Origin: Petrolisthes cinctipes
Lineage: Eukaryota > Arthropoda > Malacostraca > Decapoda > Porcellanidae
Direction of reading: 5' to 3'
DNA: 64,000 nucleotides
Assembly (NCBI GenBank): GCA_033782935.1
Contig: JAWQEG010001240.1
Location: 186,001-250,000 of the forward strand
Shown: positions 50,320 to 63,769 of the stretch, one piece after another
How the letters are laid out: every line of letters begins with the position of its first letter
How positions within the stretch are numbered: the stretch's first letter is position 1
Notes under the pieces: generated by a model
What the model saw: only the letters and a program-made list of their open reading frames with translations
Database searches by the model: none
Told to the model about the DNA's origin: nothing
Position numbers and translations under genes: made by a program

Positions 50320-52350
50320 TGGGCATCTAAAATATCGATTTTCAGCATGTTTTGGGCCTGTATTTTGAAAATACTCTAACACTGAGTAGGCATGTACAGA
50401 TTGCTTCTGGGACCCCAAAATATTGAATTTTCGGGTGTTTTGAGCCTGAATTTGAGATATAAACGGGTACTGAAGATGCATACACATATCGACTTTTGTG
50501 CACCTAAAAGATCGATTTTCAGTATGTTTTGAGCATGTATTTTGAAAATACTCTAACACGGAGTAGGCATGTACAGATCGCTTCTGGGACCCCTAAATAT
50601 CGAATTTTCGGGTGTTTTGGTACTGAATTTGAGATATCGACTTTTTGGCACCTAAAAGATCGATTTTTAGCATGTTTTTAGCCTATATTTTGAAAATATT
50701 CTAGCACTGAGTAGGCATGTACAGATTTCTTCTGGGACCCCAAAATATTGAATTTTCGGGTGTTTTGAGCCTGAATTTGAGATATAAACGGGTACAGAAG
50801 ATACATGCACATATTGACTTTGGGCACCAAAAATATCGATTTTCAGCATGTTTTGGGCCTGAATTTTGAAAATACTCTAACACGAAGTAGGCATGTACAG
50901 ATCGCTTCTGGGACCCCAAAATATCGAATTTTCGGGTGTTTAGGGCCAGAATTTGAGATATAAACGGGTACAGAAGATGCATGCACATATCGACTTTTGG
51001 GCACCTAAAAGATCGATTTTCAGTATGTTTTTGGCCTGTATTTTGAAAATACTCTAACACGGAGTAGGCATGTACAGATACCTTCTGGGACCCCTACATA
51101 TCGAATTTTCGGGTGTTTTGGGACTGAATTTGAGATATCGACTTTTTGGCACCTAAAAGATCGATTTTTAGCATGTTTTTAGCCTATATTTTGAAAATAT
51201 TCTAGCACTGAGTAGGCATGTACAGATTGCTTCTGGGACCCCAAAATATTGAATTTTCGGTTTTTTTGAGCCTGAATTTGAGATATAAACGGGTACAGAA
51301 GATACATGCACATATTGACTTTGGGCACCAAAAATATCGATTTTCAGCATGTTTTGGGCCTGAATTTTGAAAATACTCTAACACGGAGTAGGCATGTACA
51401 GATCGCTTCTGGGACCACAAAATATCGAATTTTCGGGTGTTTAGGGTTCAGAATTTGAGATATAAACGGGTACAGAAGATGCATGCACATATCGACTTTT
51501 GGGCACCTAAAAGATCGATTTTCAGTATGTTTTTGGCCTGTATTTTGAAAATACTCTATCACGGAGTAGGCATGTACAGATACCTTCTGGGACCTCTAAA
51601 TATCGAATTTTCGGGTGTTTTGGGACTGAATTTGAGATATCGATTTTTTGGCACCTTAAATGTCGATTTTTAGCATGTTTTTAGCCTATATTTTGAAAAT
51701 ATTCTAGCACTGTGTAGGCATGTACAGATTGCTTCTGGGACCCCAAAATATTGAATTTTCGGGTGTTTTGAGCCTGAATTTGAGATATAAACGGGTACTG
51801 AAGATGCATGCACATATCGACTTTTGTGCACCTAAAAGATCGATTTTCAGTATGTTTTGAGCATGTATTTTGAAAATACTCTATCACGGAGTAGGCATGT
51901 ACAGATACCTTCTGGGACCTCTAAATATCGAATTTTCGGGTGTTTTGGGACTGAATTTGAGATATCGATTTTTTGGCACCTTAAATGTCGATTTTTAGCA
52001 TGTTTTTAGCCTATATTTTGAAAATATTCTAGCACTGTGTAGGCATGTACAGATTGCTTCTGGGACCCCAAAATATTGAATTTTCGGGTGTTTTGAGCCT
52101 GAATTTGAGATATAAACGGGTACTGAAGATGCATGCACATATCGACTTTTGTGCACCTAAAAGATCGATTTTCAGTATGTTTTGAGCATGTATTTTGAAA
52201 ATACTCTAACACGGAGTAGGCATGTACAGATCGCTTCTGGGACCCCTAAATATCGAATTTTCGGGTGTTTTGGGACTGAATTTGAGATATCGACTTTTTG
52301 TCACCTAAAAGATCGATTTTTAGCATGTTTTTAGCCTATATTTTGAAAAT
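50320..52350 (-). repeat. ~2-kb block, copy 1 (offset 3810)
   Basis: Markers shared at +3810: agatttcttctggg, cccctacatatcg, cggtttttttgagcc, gggaccacaaaatatc, agggttcagaattt, ctctatcacggag, caccttaaatgtcg and tttttgtcacctaaaag. It starts just beyond the inverted repeat. Confidence 0.85.
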
Positions 52351-52787
52351 ATTCTAGCACTGTGTAGGTATGTACAGATTGCTTCTGGGACCCCAAAATA
52401 TTGAATTTTCGGGTGTTTTGAGCCTGAATTTGAGATATAAACGGGTACTGAAGATGCATACACATATCGACTTTTGTGCACCTAAAAGATCGATTTTCAA
52501 TATGTTTTGAGCATGTATTTTGAAAATACTCTAACACGGAGTAGGCATGTACAGATCGCTTCTGGGACCCCTAAATATCGAATTTTCGGGTGTTTTGGGA
52601 CTGAATTTGAGATATCGACTTTTTGGCACCTAAAAGATCGATTTTTAGCATGTTTTTAGCCTATATTTTGAAAATATTCTAGCACTGAGTAGGCATGTAC
52701 AGATTGCTTCTGGGACCCCAAAATATTGAATTTTCGGATGTTTTGAGCCTGAATTTGAGATATAAACGGGTACAGAAGATACATGCA

Positions 52788-52799
52788 CATATTAATATG
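52788..52799 (-). other. Palindromic 5-bp insertion (catattaatatg)
   Basis: catattgac has become catattaatatgac. The added aatat is the reverse complement of the preceding atatt and makes a 12-bp palindrome. Identical copies are at 57452-57463, 60787-60798 and 63758-63769, all next to cggatgttttgagcc, so one event was spread by block duplication. Confidence 0.86.
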
Positions 52800-54129
52800 A
52801 CTTTGGGCATCTAAAATATCGATTTTCAGCATGTTTTGGGCCTGTATTTTGAAAATACTCTAACACTGAGTAGGCATGTACAGATTGCTTCTGGGACCCC
52901 AAAATATCGAATTTTCGGGTGTTTTGGGACTGAATTTGAGATATCGACTTTTTGGCACCTAAAAGATCGATTTTTAGCATGTTTTTAGCCTATATTTTGA
53001 AAATATTCTAGCACTGTGTAGGCATGTACAGATTGCTTCTGGGACCGCAAAATATTGAATTTTCGGGTGTTTTGAGCCTGAATTTGAGATATAAACGGGT
53101 ACAGAAGATACATGCACATATTGACTTTGGGCATCTAAAATATCGATTTTCAGCATGTTTTGGGCCTGTATTTTGAAAAAACTCTAACACTGAGTAGGCA
53201 TGTACAGATTGCTTCTGGGACCCCAAAATATTGAATTTTCGGGTGTTTTGGGCCTGAATTTGAGATATAAACGGGTACTGAAGATGCATGCACATATCGA
53301 CTTTTGTGCACCTAAAAGATCGATTTTCGGTATGTTTTGAGCATGTATTTTAAAAATACTCTAACACGGAGTAGGCATGTACAGATCGCTTCTGGGACCC
53401 CTAAATATCGAATTTTCGGGTGTTTTCGGACTGAATTTGAGATATCGACTTTTTGGCACCTAAAAGATCGATTTTTAGCATGTTTTTAGCCTATATTTTG
53501 AAAATATTCTAGCACTGAGTAGGCATGTACAGATTGCTTCTGGGACCCCAAAATATTGAATTTTCGGGTGTTTTGAGCCTGAATTTGAGATATAAACGGG
53601 TACAGAAGATACATGCACATATTGACTTTGGGCACCAAAATTATCGATTTTCAGCATGTTTTGGGCCTGAATTTTGAAAATACTCTAACACTAAGTAGGC
53701 ATGTACAGATCGCTTCTGGGACCCCAAAATATCGAATTTTCGGGTGTTTAGGGCCAGAATTTGAGATATAAACGGGTACAGAAGATGCATGCACATATCG
53801 ACTTTTGGGCACCTAAAAGATCGATTTTCAGTATGTTTTTGGCCTGTATTTTGAAAATACTCTTACACGGAGTAAGCATGTACAGATACCTTCTGGGACC
53901 TCTAAATATCGAATTTTCGGGTGTTTTGGGACTGAATTTGAGATATCGATTTTTTGGCACCTAAAATGTCGATTTTTAGCATGTTTTTAGCCTATATTTT
54001 GAAAATATTCTAGCACTGTGTAGGCATGTACAGATTGCTTCTGGGACCCCAAAATATTGAATTTTCGGGTGTTTTGAGCCTGAATTTGAGATATAAACGG
54101 GTACAGAAAATACATGCACATATTGAATT

Positions 54130-56160
54130 TGGGCATCTAAAATATCGATTTTCAGCATGTTTTGGGCCTGTATTTTGAAAATACTCTAACACTGAGTAGG
54201 CATGTACAGATTGCTTCTGGGACCCCAAAATATTGAATTTTCGGGTGTTTTGAGCCTGAATTTGAGATATAAACGGGTACTGAAGATGCATGCACATATC
54301 GACTTTTGTGCACCTAAAAGATCGATTTTCAGTATGTTTTGAGCATGTATTTTGAAAATACTCTAACACGGAGTAGGCATGTACAGATCGCTTCTGGGAC
54401 CCCTACATATCGAATTTTCGGGTGTTTTGGGACTGAATTTGAGATATCGACTTTTTGGCACCTAAAAGATCGATTTTTAGCATGTTTTTAGCCTATATTT
54501 TGAAAATATTATAGCACTGAGTAGGCATGTACAGATTTCTTCTGGGACCCCAAAATATTGAATTTTCGGGTGTTTTGAGCCTGAATTTGAGATATAAACG
54601 GGTACAGAAGATACATGCACATATTGACTTTGGGCACCAAAAATATCGATTTTCAGCATGTTTTGGGCCTGAATTTTGAAAATACTCTAACACGGAGTAG
54701 GCATGTACAGATCGCTTCTGGGACCCCAAAATATCGAATTTTCGGGTGTTTAGGGCCAGAATTTGAGATATAAACGGGTACAGAAGATGCATGCACATAT
54801 CGACTTTTGGGCACCTAAAAGATCGATTTTCAGTATGTTTTTGGCCTGTATTTTGAAAATACTCTAACACGGAGTAGGCATGTACAGATACCTTCTGGGA
54901 CCCCTACATATCGAATTTTCGGGTGTTTTGGGACTGAATTTGAGATATCGACTTTTTGGCACCTAAAAGATCGATTTTTAGCATGTTTTTAGCCTATATT
55001 TTGAAAATATTCTAGCACTGAGTAGGCATGTACAGATTGCTTCTGGGACCCCAAAATATTGAATTTTCGGTTTTTTTGAGCCTGAATTTGAGATATAAAC
55101 GGGTACAGAAGATACATGCACATATTGACTTTGGGCACCAAAAATATCGATTTTCAGCATGTTTTGGGCCTGAATTTTGAAAATACTCTAACACGGAGTA
55201 GGCATGTACAGATCGCTTCTGGGACCACAAAATATCGAATTTTCGGGTGTTTAGGGTTCAGAATTTGAGATATAAACGGGTACAGAAGATGCATGCACAT
55301 ATCGACTTTTGGGCACCTAAAAGATCGATTTTCAGTATGTTTTTGGCCTGTATTTTGAAAATACTCTATCACGGAGTAGGCATGTACAGATACCTTCTGG
55401 GACCTCTAAATATCGAATTTTCGGGTGTTTTGGGACTGAATTTGAGATATCGATTTTTTGGCACCTTAAATGTCGATTTTTAGCATGTTTTTAGCCTATA
55501 TTTTGAAAATATTCTAGCACTGTGTAGGCATGTACAGATTGCTTCTGGGACCCCAAAATATTGAATTTTCGGGTGTTTTGAGCCTGAATTTGAGATATAA
55601 ACGGGTACTGAAGATGCATGCACATATCGACTTTTGTGCACCTAAAAGATCGATTTTCAGTATGTTTTGAGCATGTATTTTGAAAATACTCTATCACGGA
55701 GTAGGCATGTACAGATACCTTCTGGGACCTCTAAATATCGAATTTTCGGGTGTTTTGGGACTGAATTTGAGATATCGATTTTTTGGCACCTTAAATGTCG
55801 ATTTTTAGCATGTTTTTAGCCTATATTTTGAAAATATTCTAGCACTGTGTAGGCATGTACAGATTGCTTCTGGGACCCCAAAATATTGAATTTTCGGGTG
55901 TTTTGAGCCTGAATTTGAGATATAAACGGGTACTGAAGATGCATGCACATATCGACTTTTGTGCACCTAAAAGATCGATTTTCAGTATGTTTTGAGCATG
56001 TATTTTGAAAATACTCTAACACGGAGTAGGCATGTACAGATCGCTTCTGGGACCCCTAAATATCGAATTTTCGGGTGTTTTGGGACTGAATTTGAGATAT
56101 CGACTTTTTGTCACCTAAAAGATCGATTTTTAGCATGTTTTTAGCCTATATTTTGAAAAT
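54130..56160 (-). repeat. ~2-kb block, copy 2
   Basis: Partner of 50320-52350 at +3810. Right edge about 56160, where gagtaggcatg replaces tgtgtaggtatg. Confidence 0.85.
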
Positions 56161-56779
56161 ATTCTAGCACTGAGTAGGCATGTACAGATTGCTTCTGGGA
56201 CCCCAAAATATTGAATTTTCGGGTGTTTTGAGCCTGAATTTGAGATATAAACGGGTACAGAAGATACATGCACATATTGACTTTGGGCACCAAAAATATC
56301 GATTTTCAGCATGATTTGGGCCTGAATTTTGAAAATACTCTAACACGGAGTAGGCATGTACAGATCGCTTCTGGGACCCCAAAATATCGAATTTTCGGGT
56401 GTTTAGGGCCAGAATTTGAGATATAAACGGGTACAGAAGATGCATGCACATATCGACTTTTGGGCACCTAAAAGATCGATTTTCAGTATGTTTTTTGCCT
56501 GTATTTTGAAAATACTCTAACACTGAGTAGGCATGTACAGATTGCTTCTGGGACACCAAAATATTGAATTTTCGGGTGTTTTGAGCCTGAATTTGAGATA
56601 TAAACGGGTACTGAAGATGCATACACATATCGACTTTTGTGCACCTAAAAGATCGATTTTCAATATGTTTTGAGCATGTATTTTGAAAATACTCTAACAC
56701 GGAGTAGGCATGTACAGATCGCTTCTGGGACCCCTAAATATCGAATTTTCGGGTGTTTTGGGACTGAATTTGAGATATC

Positions 56780-57860
56780 GACTTTTTGGCACCTAAAAGA
56801 TCGATTTTTAGCATGTTTTTAGCCTATATTTTGAAAATATTCTAGCACTGAGTAGGCATGTACAGATTGCTTCTGGGACCCCAAAATATTGAATTTTCGG
56901 GTGTTTTGAGCCTGAATTTGAGATATAAACGGGTACAGAAGATACATGCACATATTGACTTTGGGCACCGAAAATATCGATTTTCAGCATGTTTTGGGCC
57001 TGAATTTTGAAAATACTCTAACACTAAGTAGGCATGTACAGATCGCTTCTGGGACCCCAAAATATCGAATTTTCGGGTGTTTAGGGCCAGAATTTGAGAT
57101 ATAAACGGGTACAGAAGATGCATGCACATATCGACTTTTGGGCACCTAAAAGATCGATTTTCAGTATGTTTTTGGCCTGTATTTTTAAAATACTCTTACA
57201 CGGAGTAAGCATGTATAGATACCTTCTGGGACCTCTAAATATCGAATTTTCGGGTGTTTTGGGACTGAATTTGAGATATCGATTTTTTGGCACCTAAAAT
57301 GTCGATTTTTAGCATGTTTTTAGCCTATATTTTGAAAACATTCTAGCACTGTGTAGGCATGTACAGATTGCTTCTGGGACCCCAAAATATTGAATTTTCG
57401 GATGTTTTGAGCCTGAATTTGAGATATAAACGGGTACAGAAGATACATGCACATATTAATATGACTTTGGGCATCTAAAATATCGATTTTCAGCATGTTT
57501 TGGGCCTGTATTTTGAAAATACTCTAACACTGAGTAGGCATGTACAGATTGCTTCTGGGACCCCAAAATATTGAATTTTCGGGTGTTTTGGGACTGAATT
57601 TGAGATATCGACTTTTTGGCACCTAAAAGATCGATTTTTAGCATGTTTTTAGCCTATATTTTGAAAATATTCTAGCACTGTGTAGGCATGTACAGATTGC
57701 TTCTGGGACCCCAAAATATTGAATTTTCGGGTGTTTTGAGCCTGAATTTGAGATATAAACGGGTACAGAAGATACATGCACATATTGACTTTGGGCATCT
57801 AAAATATCGATTTTCAGCATGTTTTGGGCCTGTATTTTGAAAAAACTCTAACACTGAGTA
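56780..57860 (-). repeat. ~1.1-kb block, copy 1 (offset 3335)
   Basis: Shared at +3335: gcaccgaaaatatcg, aacactaagtaggc, cttacacggagtaagc, gaaaacattctagc, cggatgttttgagcc, catattaatatg and gaaaaaactctaac. Part of it (52.73-53.2 kb) also matches at -4664. Confidence 0.83.
57452..57463 (-). other. Palindromic insertion, copy 2
   Basis: Identical to 52788-52799 at +4664. Confidence 0.86.
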
Positions 57861-59339
57861 GGCATGTACAGATTGCTTCTGGGACCCCAAAATATTGAAT
57901 TTTCGGGTGTTTTGGGTCTGAATTTGAGATATAAACGGGTACAGAAGATGCATGCACATATCGACTTTTGGGCACCTAAAAGATCGATTTTCAGTATGTT
58001 TTTGGCCTGTATTTTGAAAATACTCTTACACGGAGTAAGCATGTACAGATACCTTCTGGGACCTCTAAATATCGATTTTTCGGGTGTTTTGGGACTGAAT
58101 TTGAGATATCGATTTTTTGGCACCTAAAATGTCGATTTTTAGCATGTTTTTAGCCTATATTTTGAAAATATTCTAGCACTGTGTAGGCATGTACAGATTG
58201 CTTCTGGGACCCCAAAATATTGAATTTTCGGGTGTTTTGAGCCTGAATTTGAGATATAAACGGGTACAGAAAATACATGCACATATTGAATTTGGGCATC
58301 TAAAATATCGATTTTTAGCATGTTTTGGGCCTGTATTTTGAAAATACTCTAACACTGAGTAGGCATGTACAGATTGCTTCTGGGACCCCAAAATATTGAA
58401 TTTTCGGGTGTTTTGAGCCTGAATTTGAGATATAAACGGGTACTGAAGATGCATGCACATATCGACTTTTGTGCACCTAAAAGATCGATTTTCAGTATGT
58501 TTTGAGCATGTATTTTGAAAATACTCTAACACGGAGTAGGCATGTACAGATCGCTTCTGGGACCCCTTAATATCGAATTTTCGGGTGTTTTGGGACTGAA
58601 TTTGAGATATCGACTTTTTGGCACCTAAAAGATCGATTTTTAGCATGTTTTTAGCCTATATTTTGAAAATATTCTAGCACTGTGTAGGCATGTACAGATT
58701 GCTTCTGGGACCCCAAAATATTGAATTTTCGGGTGTTTTAAGCCTGAATTTGAGATATAAACGGGTACAGAAGATACATGCACATATTGACTTTGGGCAT
58801 CTAAAATATCGATTTTCAGCATGTTTTGGGCCTGTATTTTGAAAAAACTCTAACACTGAGTAGGCATGTACAGATTGCTTCTGGGACCCCAAAATATTGA
58901 ATTTTCGGGTGTTTTGGACCTGAATTTGAGATATAAACGGGTACTGAAGATGCATGCACATATCGACTTTTGTGCACCTAAAAGATCGATTTTCAGTATG
59001 TTTTGAGCATGTATTTTGAAAATACTCTAACACGGAGTAGGCATGTACAGATCGCTTCTGGGACCCCTAAATATCGAATTTTCTGGTGTTTTGGGACTGA
59101 ATTTGAGATATCGACTTTTTGTCACCTAAAAGATCGATTTTTAGCATGTTTTTAGCCTATATTTTGAAAATATTCTAGCACTGAGTAGGCATGTACAGAT
59201 TGCTTCTGGGACCCCAAAATATTGAATTTTCGGGTGTTTTGAGCCTGAATTTGAGATATAAACGGGTACAGAAGATACATGCACATATTGACTTTGGGCA
59301 CCAAAAATATCGATTTTCAGCATGATTTGGGCCTGAATT

Positions 59340-59995
59340 TTGAAAATACTCTAACACGGAGTAGGCATGTACAGATCGCTTCTGGGACCACAAAATATCG
59401 AATTTTCGGGTGTTTAGGGCCAGAATTTGAGATATAAACGGGTACAGAAGATGCATGCACATATCGACTTTTGGGCACCTAAAAGATCGATTTTCAGTAT
59501 GTTTTTTGCCTGTATTTTGAAAATACTCTATCACGGAGTAGGCATGTACAGATACCTTCTGGGACCTCTAAATACAGAATTTTCGGGTGTTTTGGGACTG
59601 AATTTGAGATATCGATTTTTTGGCACCTAAAATGTCGATTTTTAGCATGTTTTTAGCCTATATTTTGAAAATATTCTAGCACTGTGTAGGCATGTACAGA
59701 TTGCTTCTGGGACCCCAAAATATTGAATTTTCGGGTGTTTTGAGCCTGAATTTGAGATATAAACAGGTACAGAAGATACATGCACATATTGACTTTGGGC
59801 ATCTAAAATATCGATTTTCAGCATGTTTTGGGCCTTTATTTTGAAAATACTCTAACACTGAGTAGGCATGTACAGATTGCTTCTGGGACCCCAAAATATT
59901 GAATTTTCGGGTGTTTTGAGCCTGAATTTGAGATATAAACGGGTACTGAAGATGCATACACATATCGACTTTTGTGCACCTAAAAGATCGATTTT
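59340..59995 (-). repeat. ~0.65-kb block, copy 1 (offset 3472)
   Basis: Shares aaatacagaattttcggg (59572/63044), a changed aacaggtacagaag against agcaggtacagaag, and ggcctttattttg (59832/63304) with the copy at 62812-63467. The offset is 3485 left of the 13-bp deletion and 3472 to the right. Confidence 0.8.
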
Positions 59996-60114
59996 CAATA
60001 TGTTTTGAGCATGTATTTTGAAAATACTCTAACACGGAGTAGGCATGTACAGATCGCTTCTGGGACCCCTAAATATCGAATTTTCGGGTGTTTTGGGACT
60101 GAATTTGAGATATC

Positions 60115-61195
60115 GACTTTTTGGCACCTAAAAGATCGATTTTTAGCATGTTTTTAGCCTATATTTTGAAAATATTCTTGCACTGAGTAGGCATGTACAG
60201 ATTGCTTCTGGGACCCCAAAATATTGAATTTTCGTGTGTTTTGAGCCTGAATTTGAGATATAAACGGGTACAGAAGATACATGCACATATTGACTTTGGG
60301 CACCGAAAATATCGATTTTCAGCATGTTTTGGGCCTGAATTTTGAAAATACTCTAACACTAAGTAGGCATGTACAGATCGCTTCTGGGACCCCAAAATAT
60401 CAAATTTTCGGGTGTTTAGGGCCAGAATTTGAGATATAAACGGGTACAGAAGATGCATGCACATATCGACTTTTGGGCACCTAAAAGATCGATTTTCAGT
60501 ATGTTTTTGGCCTGTATTTTGAAAATACTCTTACACGGAGTAAGCATGTACAGATACCTTCTGGGACCTCTAAATATCGAATTTTCGGGTGTTTTGGGAC
60601 TGAATTTGAGATATCGATTTTTTGGCACCTAAAATGTCGATTTTTAGCATGTTTTTAGCCTATATTTTGAAAACATTCTAGCACTGTGTAGGCATGTACA
60701 GATTGCTTCTGGGACCCCAAAATATTGAATTTTCGGATGTTTTGAGCCTGAATTTGAGATATAAACGGGTACAGAAGATACATGCACATATTAATATGAC
60801 TTTGGGCATCTAAAATATCGATTTTCAGCATGTTTTGGGCCTGTATTTTGAAAATACTCTAACACTGAGTAGGCATGTACAGATTGCTTCTGGGACCCCA
60901 AAATATCGAATTTTCGGGTGTTTTGGGACTGAATTTGAGATATCGACTTTTTGGCACCTAAAAGATCGATTTTTAGCATGTTTTTAGCCTATATTTTGAA
61001 AATATTCTAGCACTGTGTAGGCATGTACAGATTGCTTCTGGGACCCCAAAATATTGAATTTTCGGGTGTTTTGAGCCTGAATTTGAGATATAAACGGGTA
61101 CAGAAGATACATGCACATATTGACTTTGGGCATCTAAAATATCGATTTTCAGCATGTTTTGGGCCTGTATTTTGAAAAAACTCTAACACTGAGTA
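60115..61195 (-). repeat. ~1.1-kb block, copy 2
   Basis: Partner of 56780-57860 at +3335. A further partial copy carrying cttacacggagtaagc, gaaaacattctagc, cggatgttttgagcc and catattaatatg lies at about 63.47-63.82 kb. Confidence 0.83.
60787..60798 (-). other. Palindromic insertion, copy 3
   Basis: Identical, +3335 from copy 2. Confidence 0.86.
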
Positions 61196-61444
61196 GGCAT
61201 GTACAGATTGCTTCTGGGACCCCAAAATATTGAATTTTCGGGTGTTTTGGGCCTGAATTTGAGATATAACCGGGTAATGAAGATGCATGCACATATCGAC
61301 TTTTGTGCACCTAAAAGATCGATTTTCGGTATGTTTTGAGCATGTATTTTAAAAATACTCTAACACGGAGTAGGCATGTACAGATCGCTTCTGGGACCCC
61401 TAAATATCGAATTTTCGGGTGTTTTGGGACTGAATTTGAGATAT

Positions 61445-62830
61445 CGACTTTTTGGCACCTAAAAGATCGATTTTTAGCATGTTTTTAGCCTATATTTTGA
61501 AAATATTCTAGCACTGAGTAGGCATGTACAGATTGCTTCTGGGACCCCAAAATATTGAATTTTCGGTTTTTTTGAGCCTGAATTTGAGATATAAACGGGT
61601 ACAGAAGATACATGCACATATTGACTTTGGGCACCAAAAATATCGATTTTCAGCATGTTTTGGGCCTGAATTTTGAAAATACTCTAACACGGAGTAGGCA
61701 TGTACAGATCGCTTCTGGGACCACAAAATATCGAATTTTCGGGTGTTTAGGGTTCAGAATTTGAGATATAAACGGGTACAGAAGATGCATGCACATATCG
61801 ACTTTTGGGCACCTAAAAGATCGATTTTCAGTATGTTTTTGGCCTGTATTTTGAAAATACTCTATCACGGAGTAGGCATGTACAGATACCTTCTGGGACC
61901 TCTAAATATCGAATTTTCGGGTGTTTTGGGACTGAATTTGAGATATCGATTTTTTGGCACCTTAAATGTCGATTTTTAGCATGTTTTTAGCCTATATTTT
62001 GAAAATATTCTAGCACTGTGTAGGCATGTACAGATTGCTTCTGGGACCCCAAAATATTGAATTTTCGGGTGTTTTGAGCCTGAATTTGAGATATAAACGG
62101 GTACTGAAGATGCATGCACATATCGACTTTTGTGCACCTAAAAGATCGATTTTCAGTATGTTTTGAGCATGTATTTTGAAAATACTCTATCACGGAGTAG
62201 GCATGTACAGATACCTTCTGGGACCTCTAAATATCGAATTTTCGGGTGTTTTGGGACTGAATTTGAGATATCGATTTTTTGGCACCTTAAATGTCGATTT
62301 TTAGCATGTTTTTAGCCTATATTTTGAAAATATTCTAGCACTGTGTAGGCATGTACAGATTGCTTCTGGGACCCCAAAATATTGAATTTTCGGGTGTTTT
62401 GAGCCTGAATTTGAGATATAAACGGGTACTGAAGATGCATGCACATATCGACTTTTGTGCACCTAAAATATCGATTTTCAGTATGTTTTGAGCATGTATT
62501 TTGAAAATACTCTAACACGGAGTAGGCATGTACAGATCGCTTCTGGGACCCCTAAATATCGAATTTTCGGGTGTTTTGGGACTGAATTTGAGATATCGAC
62601 TTTTTGTCACCTAAAAGATCGATTTTTAGCATGTTTTTAGCCTATATTTTGAAAATATTCTAGCACTGAGTAGGCATGTACAGATTGCTTCTGGGACCCC
62701 AAAATATTGAATTTTCGGGTGTTTTGAGCCTGAATTTGAGATATAAACGGGTACAGAAGATACATGCACATATTGACTTTGGGCACCAAAAATATCGATT
62801 TTCAGCATGATTTGGGCCTGAATTTTGAAA
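61445..62830 (-). repeat. Third copy of the cggttttttt block
   Basis: Shares cggtttttttgagcc (61564), agggttcagaattt, ctctatcacggag, caccttaaatgtcg and tttttgtcacctaaaag, at +10306 from copy 1 and +6496 from copy 2. It continues to cagcatgatttgggcc, as copy 2 does, so it is closer to copy 2. Left limit about 61.44 kb. Confidence 0.83.
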
Positions 62831-62844
62831 ATACTCTAACACGG

Positions 62845-62855
62845 AGATCGCTTCT
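62845..62855 (-). other. 13-bp deletion junction
   Basis: ctaacacggagatcgcttc lacks taggcatgtacag of the linker, with ag at both edges. The parent sequence is intact at about 59.36 kb. Single copy. Confidence 0.86.
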
Positions 62856-63757
62856 GGGACCACAAAATATCGAATTTTCGGGTGTTTAGGGCCAGAATTT
62901 GAGATATAAACGGGTACAGAAGATGCATGCACATATCGACTTTTGGGCACCTAAAAGATCGATTTTCAGTATGTTTTTTGCCTGTATTTTGAAAATACTC
63001 TATCACGGAGTAGGCATGTACAGATACCTTCTGGGACCTCTAAATACAGAATTTTCGGGTGTTTTGGGACTGAATTTGAGATATCGATTTTTTGGCACCT
63101 AAAATGTCGATTTTTAGCATGTTTTTAGCCTATATTTTGAAAATATTCTAGCACTGTGTAGGCATGTACAGATTGCTTCTGGGACCCCAAAATATTGAAT
63201 TTTCGGGTGTTTTGAGCCTGAATTTGAGATATAAGCAGGTACAGAAGATACATGCACATATTGACTTTGGGCATCTAAAATATCGATTTTCAGCATGTTT
63301 TGGGCCTTTATTTTGAAAATACTCTAACACTGAGTAGGCATGTACAGATTGCTTCTGGGACCCCAAAATATTGAATTTTCGGGTGTTTTGAGCCTGAATT
63401 TGAGATATAAACGGGTACTGAAGATGCATACACATATCGACTTTTGTGCACCTAAAAGATCGATTTTCAGTATGTTTTTGGCCTGTATTTTGAAAATACT
63501 CTTACACGGAGTAAGCATGTATAGATACCTTCTGGGACCTCTAAATATCGAATTTTCGGGTGTTTTGGGACTGAATTTGAGATATCGATTTTTTGGCACC
63601 TAAAATGTCGATTTTTAGCATGTTTTTAGCCTATATTTTGAAAACATTCTAGCACTGTGTAGGCATGTACAGATTGCTTCTGGGACCCCAAAATATTGAA
63701 TTTTCGGATGTTTTGAGCCTGAATTTGAGATATAAACGGGTACAGAAGATACATGCA

Positions 63758-63769
63758 CATATTAATATG
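63758..63769 (-). other. Palindromic insertion, copy 4
   Basis: Identical; the downstream monomer differs (aacactaagtagg follows), so the shared block ends soon after it. Confidence 0.86.
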
